From QHXW01 sp035297145 (GTDB taxonomy: Bacteria > Acidobacteriota > Terriglobia > Bryobacterales > Bryobacteraceae), in contig DATGZN010000064.1 in the NCBI GenBank assembly GCA_035297145.1, positions 1 to 37,641 of the forward strand: DNA of 37,641 nucleotides, written 5' to 3'. Made by a program: the position numbers and the translations under genes. Shown here piece by piece: positions 17,442-24,811 of this stretch (positions are counted from its first letter, which is position 1; each line of letters opens with the position of its first letter). Below the pieces are notes generated by a model, which was not told the origin of the DNA, did not search any database, and saw only the letters and a list, made by a program, of their open reading frames with translations.

Positions 17442-18166
17442 TCCTCCAGGGCCTTCTCCCGAATGTCGCCGTTCAATTCAAGAAGAGCTGGCTCGCGTGC
17501 CAGCAGGTCCAGTACCGCGTGCCAATCAAACATCCCGTTTCCCCCGAGCCGGGCATAGACCGCGCGCACAAAGTCCAAATCCTGCTGCGTATCCACGGTC
17601 CAACGCAGGTGACTGTAATCTGACGGCGCCGCCACATTGACCAGGCGGAATCGCTCCGGATGCTGATAAATGTATGGCGCCACATGCTGCCTCTCGAATG
17701 GCTGTTCGGATTCTCGCCACGCCGTCTCGAGCGCTGCGGCTGTCATCACCTCTGTTCCGAGTCCATTGGGATAACTGGGAATGATGTCGTTGGCGGCAAG
17801 ATCCGGTGTTTGGTCGAGAAAAACATCCACCACTCGACTGGACTCCCCCGGATCGATCAGCGGACAGTCCGAAGTAATCCTGACCACGGCATCGGCCGCG
17901 AAGGTCTGGCAGGCTCGCCAGTAGCGGTCCAGGACGTCGTTCTCGCTGCCGCGGAAAACTGGAACGCCCATAGAATCGCAACTCTTGACGATCGGCTCGT
18001 CGCGGGGCGAAGTGGTGGTGGCGACCACCACTTCGTTCACGCCGGCTATGTGCCTGACGCGCTCCACCACGTGTTCGAGCATCGGCGTGCCTTCGATCTC
18101 TGCCAGCACTTTTCCGGGCAATCGCGTGCTGCCCATGCGGGCCTGGATGATCGCAACGAGCCTCAT
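17435..18166 (-). CDS. SpsF-like cytidylyltransferase-family protein
   Basis: 243 residues with the nucleotidyltransferase signature AIIQARMGSTRLPGKVL, then EVVVATTTSPRDE, DAVVRITSDCPLIDP and HLRWTVDTQQDLDFV. This is the SpsF type, related to CMP-KDO and CMP-sialic acid synthetases. In loci with a NeuB-type synthase it is the likely enzyme that activates the nonulosonic acid with CTP. No conventional PseF is present in the window, so this gene is the natural replacement, but that is inference. It overlaps the preceding glycosyltransferase gene by four bases (ATGA) and the following aminotransferase gene by seven, indicating tight coupling. Confidence 0.85.
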   Translation of the reverse strand: MRLVAIIQARMGSTRLPGKVLAEIEGTPMLEHVVERVRHIAGVNEVVVATTTSPRDEPIVKSCDSMGVPVFRGSENDVLDRYWRACQTFAADAVVRITSDCPLIDPGESSRVVDVFLDQTPDLAANDIIPSYPNGLGTEVMTAAALETAWRESEQPFERQHVAPYIYQHPERFRLVNVAAPSDYSHLRWTVDTQQDLDFVRAVYARLGGNGMFDWHAVLDLLAREPALLELNGDIREKALEEC

Positions 18167-20004
18167 ATCGTGAGAAGTGAACTGCCCGAATCGTCCAGGC
18201 CCGCCGAAACTCGCGCGCCGTCGCGGTCATTTCGATCCTCCGTGAGACGGCCTAACTCGCACGCCATTCTTGCGATCACTGGCTCCCAGGGCTCAGCCGC
18301 ACCGCACTGGAAGGGCCGCACACTGGGATTCCATGGGCAATGGTCCGTTCCTAATCCCCACCAATCGCTGCCGCACCCGCGCATCAGAACCCAGGTCGGG
18401 ACGCCCAAGGCCCCGGCCATCGCATCCACGGCCGTGCCGGCGGAAATGACTAAGTCCAACGGCGAAATCAGGGCCGCCACGCCATCCTGGTCGTCCTTGA
18501 GATCCACATCGTTCCAGCTATGGATTCGGGTGCCAAACTGACGCTCGGCTTCGCGCACTTCCACCTCACATTGCCCGTACTGCAGGTTGACGAACTGAAT
18601 GCCCGGCAGGGTCAGGATGGGCCCCCACTGATTGAGTTGTGAGTAGTACGCGGAACGCATCCCCTTGGCCATTCCGCTGCGCCAGCAGATGCCGACTTTC
18701 AGCCCTTCTCCCAATCTCTCCAAGCGCTCCCTCCATTGGCCAGCGCGCACCGGATCGGGAACCAAATAACCGTGGTGCCGAGGAAAACTCTCCAGGTTTG
18801 GCCGGAACCAGCGCCCCAGGCTCCCGACTGGAATTTGAAAGTCAATGCCTGGCCGCTGGGTGAGCGGATCCGGCGGATCTTTACACGGAACAACCTCCGC
18901 CGCCGGGAACGAGCGTGCCAACAGTGTCACTAGCCGCCACTCGCACTCCACAAGGCAATGCGCTCCTTTGCGGAACAAGTCGGTCAACAGGCTGAAAAAG
19001 AGGAGCTGGTCGCCCAAACCCTGCTCCATCCAGACCAAAATCGTCTTGCCTGCCGGATCGCTTCCCTCCCACCGAGGCTGGGGATGCCCCCGGTCCAGGC
19101 ACTGGTCGCTGGCTTTCCAACGCCACTCGTACTCCGCCCAGCCTTCGGCCAGTTTTCCCGCTCCGAGCAAGGAAAGAGCGCGATTCCAAAGCGCTCTCGC
19201 GTCCCCGGGTTCGAGTTCGAGCGCCCGGTTAAAGCAGCGCAGCGCGGTTTCCACGCCGCCGAGGTTCTTGGTGGCTACACCGAGGTTCCCCCAAGCCGCT
19301 GCACTGCCAGGGTTTAGCTCAACAAGCTTGCATAGAAGAGCCAGGGCTGGCTCGCGGTGGCCGGCATCGGCAAGGCATGCGCCCAGGTTGCTAGCCGTAT
19401 CCAAAGCGGTGGGCTCCAACTCCAGTGTTTTCAAGTAATAGGGCACGGCCTCCTGCCGCAGACCTTGCCTCGAATGCCAGTCTCCGAGGAGTCGGTAGAC
19501 ATCGGGACTCTCCGGGTCAAATGCCGCCCATCGTCGTAAGTGTGCTGCGGCGTCCGCCCAACGCCCCAGGTCCGACAGCACCACTGCACAGTTCCGGAGT
19601 GCGGGGCCGAATTGGGGTGTCAGTTCCAGTGCCCGGTTGATGCGCGTGAGCGCTTCTTCGCTCCGTCCCAGCTTGTGTAGGGCCAACCCGAGGTTCGAAA
19701 GAGCCCCGCTATGGGAAGGCGCAAGCGCCAGCAGCTGCTGGGTGATCTCGACGACCAGTTCATTACGCCCAGTCTGACCGGCGATGGCACTCATCAAGTC
19801 CAACGCCACACGATGGTGCGGATCGGCGGCCAGAATCTGGCGGCACAACTGCTCGGCACGTTCCAGTTGCCCACGGAGGTGCTCCTGCTTGGCCTCGGCC
19901 GGCAGGAGATCGAGATTCGGTGCACCTATACTCTTGGTTTCACAGCACCTTTTGTATTTTCGCCCACTACCGCAGGGGCAGGGATCGTTCCGGCCAGGTT
20001 TCAT
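18163..20004 (-). CDS. SEC-C / TPR / glycosyltransferase fusion, candidate flagellin glycosyltransferase
   Basis: 613 residues in three parts. Residues 3-21 form a SEC-C zinc motif (GRNDPCPCGSGRKYKRCC, Cys 9, 11, 20 and 21), like the SecA tail. About seven TPR units follow to residue 280 (for example SNLGLALHKLGRSEEALTRI). The C-terminal region has the GT-B-like features ILVWMEQGLGDQLLF, GICWRSGMAKGM and DLVISAGTAVDAMAGALG. A TPR plus glycosyltransferase layout recalls FlmG of Caulobacter, which glycosylates flagellins. The gene lies directly downstream of flagellin, after its terminator, and is first in an operon with spsF-like, aminotransferase and methyltransferase genes. I use the ATG at 20004; a TTG at 20010 is possible. 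The acceptor is inferred from position only. Confidence 0.82.
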   Translation of the reverse strand: MKPGRNDPCPCGSGRKYKRCCETKSIGAPNLDLLPAEAKQEHLRGQLERAEQLCRQILAADPHHRVALDLMSAIAGQTGRNELVVEITQQLLALAPSHSGALSNLGLALHKLGRSEEALTRINRALELTPQFGPALRNCAVVLSDLGRWADAAAHLRRWAAFDPESPDVYRLLGDWHSRQGLRQEAVPYYLKTLELEPTALDTASNLGACLADAGHREPALALLCKLVELNPGSAAAWGNLGVATKNLGGVETALRCFNRALELEPGDARALWNRALSLLGAGKLAEGWAEYEWRWKASDQCLDRGHPQPRWEGSDPAGKTILVWMEQGLGDQLLFFSLLTDLFRKGAHCLVECEWRLVTLLARSFPAAEVVPCKDPPDPLTQRPGIDFQIPVGSLGRWFRPNLESFPRHHGYLVPDPVRAGQWRERLERLGEGLKVGICWRSGMAKGMRSAYYSQLNQWGPILTLPGIQFVNLQYGQCEVEVREAERQFGTRIHSWNDVDLKDDQDGVAALISPLDLVISAGTAVDAMAGALGVPTWVLMRGCGSDWWGLGTDHCPWNPSVRPFQCGAAEPWEPVIARMACELGRLTEDRNDRDGARVSAGLDDSGSSLLTI

Positions 20005-20063
20005 GCTCAATACTGGTAGTAGTAGTCGCAGCTCGAGTTTTCTCGTCCGAAAAGCAGAGAAAC

Positions 20064-20107
20064 GAAAAAAACCGCGGTTGCCAGGCCTTTTGGACCGGCA
20101 ACCGCGG
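20064..20107 (-). terminator. Rho-independent terminator of the flagellin transcript
   Basis: A perfect 11-base stem (CCGCGGTTGCC with GGCAACCGCGG, at 20107-20097 and 20082-20072) with a 14-base loop is followed on the minus strand by a run of seven T. It lies about 35 bases after the flagellin stop and ends the flagellin unit before the glycosyltransferase gene. Confidence 0.9.
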
Positions 20108-20142
20108 CGGTAGTTAATGCTTCAGACTGCTGCTACTAGGGA

Positions 20143-21678
20143 TTAGCCCTTGAGCAGCGCGAGGACGGCTTGCGGGGCCGAATTGGCCTGCGCGAGCGCG
20201 GCAGTACCGGCCTGCACCAGGATCTGCGCCTTGGTGAGGTTGGCGGCTTCGGCGGCCATATCGGCATCGCGAATCTGAGCTTCTGAAGCCGCGAGGTTGG
20301 TGTTCTGCGATTGCGCCAGGTTGATGGCGTATCCGAGCTGGTTCTCCGCACGGCCCACGGTACCTTGAATCTGGCCGAGGGTTCCGACGGCGGCGGTTAA
20401 CGCGGTAACGGCGGCCGTAGCGTCGGTGCTGTTCAAAATGTCCAGCGTCGAAGTGCCGGCGAGCGTATTGTCACTACCTACCAGCGCATTGGCAATGCCG
20501 AGTCCGGCGCCGCCCGCTCCTTGGTTAGCCTGCACCGTGAACTCGCCACCATTGGCGTTCATAATCGTAAGTGCGGTGCCGCTAGCTACGGCAAAGATGC
20601 CACCAGAAGCCGCGGCGTTGACTTGCACCGCCATTGATGCAGCGGTTATGGTTCCTACTCCCAGCGTCGTGTTAAATTGCTGCGTGGCGCCGGTCGAGTC
20701 ACGGTAGGCAAACGTCAAGGTCTCAGTTGTGGTCAGAGCCGCTGCTTGCGACGTCAGAGTCGCCTGTTGCTGGCTCACGTCGTAGTTGTTTGCGGTGCCG
20801 AGCAGAGTTCCCGAAGCCGCGAAGCCGTCCGAGTTGACCATGAAGGCTTTGCTGGATGTGAAGGCAAGTTGTCCGGATGAATTCACGCTGGCTTGGATGC
20901 CGGCGGCGGCGAAAGAGGCGTTGCCAGATCCGACAGAAGCTATTGCATCATTGATCTGCGTGACCAGAGCGTTTTGGTCGGTAATGGTTGTGGGATTCCA
21001 GTTGCTAATGGTCACCGCCACGCCGGAAAACCCACTGCCCGTGAAATCGAAGGTTGGGTTTGCCTGGCCAAGGGCGGTTGAGAGGGAGGCGCTGGCGGAT
21101 GTCACGTTGGCGCCGGTAACTCCGTTCGACGTAAGACCCAAGTGGTTAGAGTCGAGCAAACTGGTGGACAAGTTGACTTGCACCGAGCCGTTAGTGATGG
21201 CAGCAGTGGACCCGACGTGTGTGGTATCAGTTCTGCCACCACCGATGAACACCTGCATGTCCTTGGAGAACGTGCCGCCCTGCGTCATTCCGATGGACTG
21301 CGCCTGCCGGTTAATTTCGGTCAGCACATTCTGGAACTCGTTGTCCAGCACAGTGCGGTCGCCCTGGAACGTTTGCGACGCCGACTGCGCCGCCAGTGTG
21401 CTGGCGCGATCGAGCAACATAGATATGTTGCTCATGCCGCCGTCGATGGTCTGCAATGTGGACAAAGCGTCGTTCGCGTTGCGGATACCCTGGGTCAGAA
21501 CGGCTTCGTCGGACCGGAAGGTGTTGGCCACGGCCAAGCCCGCCGCGTCGTCGCCGGCGTTGACAATGCGCTGTCCGGACGTCACTTCGTTAATCGTCTG
21601 CGCCTGGAACTTGGTATTGGCATTCAAGTAATTCTGCGATTCCAACGATGAAATGTTGGTCAAAATATCAAAAGACAT
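20143..21678 (-). CDS. fliC: Flagellin
   Basis: 511 residues with the conserved flagellin ends: MSFDILTNISSLESQNYL, then ITSGQR-like VTSGQRIVNAGDDAAGLAVA near the N-terminus, and the C-terminal GYAINLAQSQNTNLAASEAQ, DADMAAEAANLTKAQILVQ and LLKG. The middle (about 170-420) is a Ser/Thr/Ala/Gly-rich variable region of the kind that is exposed and glycosylated. The ATG at 21678 has GAGGAG with an 8-base spacer; a GTG three codons earlier overlaps this site and is unlikely. A sigma-28 promoter lies upstream at 21766-21792 and a strong terminator downstream. It is transcribed from its own promoter between the FliT-like gene and the glycosyltransferase operon. Confidence 0.96.
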   Translation of the reverse strand: MSFDILTNISSLESQNYLNANTKFQAQTINEVTSGQRIVNAGDDAAGLAVANTFRSDEAVLTQGIRNANDALSTLQTIDGGMSNISMLLDRASTLAAQSASQTFQGDRTVLDNEFQNVLTEINRQAQSIGMTQGGTFSKDMQVFIGGGRTDTTHVGSTAAITNGSVQVNLSTSLLDSNHLGLTSNGVTGANVTSASASLSTALGQANPTFDFTGSGFSGVAVTISNWNPTTITDQNALVTQINDAIASVGSGNASFAAAGIQASVNSSGQLAFTSSKAFMVNSDGFAASGTLLGTANNYDVSQQQATLTSQAAALTTTETLTFAYRDSTGATQQFNTTLGVGTITAASMAVQVNAAASGGIFAVASGTALTIMNANGGEFTVQANQGAGGAGLGIANALVGSDNTLAGTSTLDILNSTDATAAVTALTAAVGTLGQIQGTVGRAENQLGYAINLAQSQNTNLAASEAQIRDADMAAEAANLTKAQILVQAGTAALAQANSAPQAVLALLKG

Positions 21679-21707
21679 TTGCTTCACTCCTCGAAGCTAG
21701 AACTCAA

Positions 21708-21744
21708 GGTGGGAATCATTCCCGCCCGGCGGACTTTGTCCGCC
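21708..21744 (-). promoter_or_regulatory. Two adjacent hairpins in the flagellin leader
   Basis: The leader between the sigma-28 promoter and the flagellin start contains two perfect or near-perfect hairpins: GGCGGACAAAGTCCGCC (21744-21728, 7-bp stem, 3-base loop) and a 9-bp stem around GGGAATGATTCCC (21726-21708, one G-U pair). They lie about 15-20 bases upstream of the ribosome binding site. They could stabilise the mRNA or be a protein target; this is inference. Confidence 0.6.
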
Positions 21745-21765
21745 TGGAGCCTGCTTACAAAGTGC

Positions 21766-21792
21766 TTATCGGTAAGGAATTGGGGAACTTGA
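21766..21792 (-). promoter_or_regulatory. Sigma-28 (FliA) promoter of flagellin
   Basis: On the minus strand TCAAGTTC (21792-21785), exactly 11 bases, then ACCGATAA (21773-21766). The consensus is TAAAGTTT-N11-GCCGATAA, so six of eight and seven of eight match with perfect spacing. It overlaps no gene and drives flagellin as expected for a late flagellar gene. Confidence 0.85.
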
Positions 21793-21811
21793 AGAAAACT
21801 TGCCAGCCGGC

Positions 21812-22177
21812 CTAACCGCGGCAACTGAGCGATCCCGATGGCTTCGCGCATAGTCTGCGAAGCCCGTTCAGCACCTGCAATTCGCGATCGAGCGCCATCC
21901 TATCGGAGCGCATGACTTCGCGAGCCAGCGTGAGGCGCAACAGGATCTGTCTGCCGGTTTCGAATTCCCTGGCAAGCTGGACCGCCAACTCTGCGCTGAC
22001 TGTCCGTGCGGCCTCAGGCTCGGCTGTGATCCAGCAGCGAATGGCGTCCATGGCGCGCGCGCGTTCCCCGAGGGCGTGCTCGACCTCGCGTCGCTCCCCG
22101 CGCTCCACACGGGCGAGGAACGCCGTGGTGTGCGATAAAGACTGAACCAGCTCTTGCAGTTCGGCAGATAACTGCAT
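21812..22177 (-). CDS. Small helical protein between fliD and flagellin, FliT-like chaperone candidate
   Basis: 121 residues, predicted all-helical and highly charged, with heptad-like leucine spacing at the N-terminus (LSAELQELVQSL) and several Arg/Glu-rich helices. No firm family motif is visible. Position is the main clue: it starts five bases after fliD with its ribosome binding site GGAGG formed by the last fliD codons, and FliT- or FliS-type export chaperones usually occupy this place. Its size also fits. I therefore call it a FliT-like candidate, not a proven FliT. It is probably co-transcribed with fliD from the sigma-28 promoter at 23642-23668. Confidence 0.6.
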   Translation of the reverse strand: MQLSAELQELVQSLSHTTAFLARVERGERREVEHALGERARAMDAIRCWITAEPEAARTVSAELAVQLAREFETGRQILLRLTLAREVMRSDRMALDRELQVLNGLRRLCAKPSGSLSCRG

Positions 22178-22182
22178 GCTCT

Positions 22183-23622
22183 CTAGCCTCCGCTGCTCGA
22201 GGTGCCGCTACTCGGAGCGAAGGTATTCGTGTTGGTGCCGCTGTAACCGAAACTGGCGAAGTTCAGGCTCTGGACCTCAGCCGTCAGTTGCTGCTGTTGC
22301 GTCTGCATCTGCACGATGAGGGCGTCGGCGGCTTGCAGTTTGGCATCCAGCGTGGACTGCATCAGGTTTGCATTGTCGATCAACGTGTTGATCTGATTGT
22401 TGAGATTGGTCGTAGTCGTCTGCCATTGCGTTTCCTGTCCGGCAATGGAGCCGGTTACCGGGTCGCTGTATGAGGTGAGCGTACTGGGGAGCAATCCGAA
22501 GCCGGTTGCGGAGCCCAGAAAGGAATACGCCGTCTGGATCTGCGAAGGTGTCAGCGCGTTGAAGGTGGCCGGATTGAACGACATCACGCCCGTGTTGTCG
22601 GCCATCTGGATGCCGAGATCTTCCAGGGTCTGTACGCCGCTGGTCCCCCCTCCATGGAAGTTCATCAACCCATGAAGCGCCTGCTGCACGCCCGAGATCA
22701 TGGAATTTCCGAGCAGCAGCCCGGCGCTTGGGCCAATCTGGGCGTTGAGCAGGGTTTGGAGCGCATTGTATTGACTGACAAAGGTTTGCAGTTGGTTCGA
22801 GATCTGTATTGAATCGGAAGCCGCCGAAAGCGTCACGGTTTGATTGGTGCTGGTGGTCCCCGCAATCGTAAACGTCATCCCGGGAATGGCGCTGGTAATG
22901 GTATTGGTCGGGCTGACAATGTGCTGGTTTTGCAAATAGAAGTCCGCATTGGAGCCCGAACTGCCGCTGAGGGCCACTGCAGTATTGGCGCCGCTGGGAT
23001 CGTCGAACAACTGGATGTTATTGCTCCCGCCGGTGTTAGCGGAGATGGACAGGTAGTATGGCGTGGCGCCTGTTGCGGTGTTGATGACGGTTGCCGTGAC
23101 TCCCGCGTTGAGCGCATTAATGGCAGAGGCCAAGCCAGTCAGATTGTTCTTGCCACTGCCGGTTAAATCAATATTGGGAGTAACGGCGGTCCCGTTGATC
23201 TTCAGTTGCATCGTTCCTGTCGTCGAGACAGCCGCGGTGGTGGCGTTGGCGTACCCGTTCGTTGTGCTGACCGATGCGGTGCTAGCCAGAGATGTTATGT
23301 TGCTGATAGTAAAGCTCGCCGGGTTGGCCAAAGAGCTGTTGTCCACCTGCACGAGCGATGTGTTGGAACTCGTACCGGTCAGACTCTGATTCGTTCCCAG
23401 ACTGTTCAGGCTGCTCAGAGTGGTGGCCAGGCTGGCTAAAGCCGTCTGGATACCTGAGGCGAGCTGCTCCCGCGCCGAAATGTCAGACAACTCGTTTGTA
23501 TGCTGGGTGATCGGGAGTTGAGCGATATCCACGGCGCGCGTCAGGATGCTCTGGAAATCGCTGGCATAGGGGCTCAGCCCGGTAAAGGTGAGTGGTGTGA
23601 GGGATGATGTCGGAGTGCTCAA
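22183..23622 (-). CDS. fliD: Flagellar filament capping protein FliD
   Basis: 479 residues with FliD features: an N-terminal GLSPYASDFQSILTRAVDIA segment resembling the family's SGLDTxxIV element, followed by PITQHTNELSDISAREQLAS. The middle is Ser/Thr-rich, and a C-terminal helical region (LNNQINTLIDNANLMQSTLD, then QMQTQQQQLTAEVQSLNFASF) packs as the coiled leg. FliD caps the growing filament and folds flagellin. The start is TTG at 23622, supported by AGAGAGGA with an 8-base spacer and by the sigma-28 promoter ending only 20 bases upstream, which leaves no room for an earlier start. It leads a short operon with the FliT-like gene. Confidence 0.9.
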   Translation of the reverse strand: MSTPTSSLTPLTFTGLSPYASDFQSILTRAVDIAQLPITQHTNELSDISAREQLASGIQTALASLATTLSSLNSLGTNQSLTGTSSNTSLVQVDNSSLANPASFTISNITSLASTASVSTTNGYANATTAAVSTTGTMQLKINGTAVTPNIDLTGSGKNNLTGLASAINALNAGVTATVINTATGATPYYLSISANTGGSNNIQLFDDPSGANTAVALSGSSGSNADFYLQNQHIVSPTNTITSAIPGMTFTIAGTTSTNQTVTLSAASDSIQISNQLQTFVSQYNALQTLLNAQIGPSAGLLLGNSMISGVQQALHGLMNFHGGGTSGVQTLEDLGIQMADNTGVMSFNPATFNALTPSQIQTAYSFLGSATGFGLLPSTLTSYSDPVTGSIAGQETQWQTTTTNLNNQINTLIDNANLMQSTLDAKLQAADALIVQMQTQQQQLTAEVQSLNFASFGYSGTNTNTFAPSSGTSSSGG

Positions 23623-23641
23623 GAGTGGTTCCTCTCTTGGT

Positions 23642-23668
23642 ATATCGGCAAATGAAGGGCGAAGTTTA
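23642..23668 (-). promoter_or_regulatory. Sigma-28 (FliA) promoter of fliD
   Basis: On the minus strand TAAACTTC (23668-23661), exactly 11 bases, then GCCGATAT (23649-23642). Matches to TAAAGTTT-N11-GCCGATAA are six of eight and seven of eight. The TAA of the -35 element is also the stop codon of pseC, so promoter and gene end share bases. Confidence 0.85.
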
Positions 23669-24808
23669 GGACTGCCCGCAGGTTACGGCACAGATTAATT
23701 CCACGGCACTGGTGACGCGCGACACGTCGGCATCGGTCATCTGAGGGAATATGGGGAGGGACACGATGTGTTCATAGGCCTTTTCGGCAACCGGGCATAG
23801 TCCCGGCCTTAACTGATACCGCTGCCGGTAATAGGGATGTAAATGAACGGGAATATAGTGCACGTTGGCGCCGATTCCATTCTCGCGAAGTGCGGAAATC
23901 AGCGCGTCTCTGCCAAAAACGACCCTGACAACATAAAGATGATACGCGTGCGAAACCTCCGCGCGAGTGCGGAGTGGACGCATCGCGGAAGCGGCTTCGA
24001 ATGCCCGGTCGTACTGCTGGGCGATCTGCTGGCGCCGCGCCACCCATGCGGGGAGTTTGCGGAGCTGGCTGATCCCCAGTGCGCACTGCACCTCGGATAG
24101 GCGGTAGTTGTAGCCGAGGTCAGTCATTTCGTAAAAGCAAGTGCCGGACTGCGCTCTTTCCCGATGGTCGGTGGTGATGCCGTGATTGCGAAAGATGCGC
24201 ATGCGGCGGGCGAGGTCAGGGTCGTCGGTGGTGACCATGCCGCCTTCGCAGGTGGTGATGGGCTTGACGGGATGGAAGCTGAAGGTGCTGAGATCGGCCA
24301 GGGCGCCGGCTCGGCGTCCTTTATAGGTGGCGCCAAGAGCGTGGCAGGCGTCCGCCACCAGCGCGAGACCGTGCGCTCGAGCCATGCCGCGCAGGGCGTC
24401 GTATGCGCAAGGCTGGCCTGCATAGTCCACGGCGATGATAGCTTTGGTTCGCGGCGTGATCTTTTTGTCAACACAGGCAGGATCGAGTAACAGGGTGTCG
24501 GGAACTACATCGGCAAAAACCGGCGTTGCTCCCTGATAGACGACGCAGTTGGCGGTGGCGGCGAACGTGAGAGGAGGAACAATGACTTCGTCGCCGGGCC
24601 CGATTCCCAGGGCGAACATGGCGGCATGGAGCGCGGCGGTACCGTTGGCCACAGCCACGGCGTGGCGCGCGCCGGTATAACTCGCAAAGGCGCGCTCGAA
24701 TTCCTCGACCGCGGGTCCTGTGGTCAGCCAGTCGGAACGCAGAGTCCGGACCACCTCACGGATATCGTCCTCATCGATGCAGTGGCGGCCATACGGCAGG
24801 GGATCCAT
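23666..24808 (-). CDS. pseC: UDP-4-amino-4,6-dideoxy-N-acetyl-beta-L-altrosamine transaminase
   Basis: 380 residues of a DegT-type PLP aminotransferase that fits PseC well: it opens with PYGRHCIDEDDIREVV and LRSDWLTTGPAVEEFE, has AVAVANGTAALHAAMFALG, VADACHALGATY and the PLP-lysine segment SFHPVKPITTCEGG. Its start lies three bases after the pseB stop, so the two form an operon. The enzyme aminates the 4-keto product of PseB, the second step of the CMP-pseudaminic acid pathway. All catalytic motifs are intact. Its stop codon is embedded in the fliD sigma-28 promoter. Confidence 0.92.
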   Translation of the reverse strand: MDPLPYGRHCIDEDDIREVVRTLRSDWLTTGPAVEEFERAFASYTGARHAVAVANGTAALHAAMFALGIGPGDEVIVPPLTFAATANCVVYQGATPVFADVVPDTLLLDPACVDKKITPRTKAIIAVDYAGQPCAYDALRGMARAHGLALVADACHALGATYKGRRAGALADLSTFSFHPVKPITTCEGGMVTTDDPDLARRMRIFRNHGITTDHRERAQSGTCFYEMTDLGYNYRLSEVQCALGISQLRKLPAWVARRQQIAQQYDRAFEAASAMRPLRTRAEVSHAYHLYVVRVVFGRDALISALRENGIGANVHYIPVHLHPYYRQRYQLRPGLCPVAEKAYEHIVSLPIFPQMTDADVSRVTSAVELICAVTCGQS

Positions 24809-24811
24809 CCA

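Noticed and set aside
20786..21631. Plus-strand open frame of 281 codons across flagellin
   Set aside because: Antisense to an unmistakable flagellin with its own promoter and terminator; no ribosome binding site or domain.
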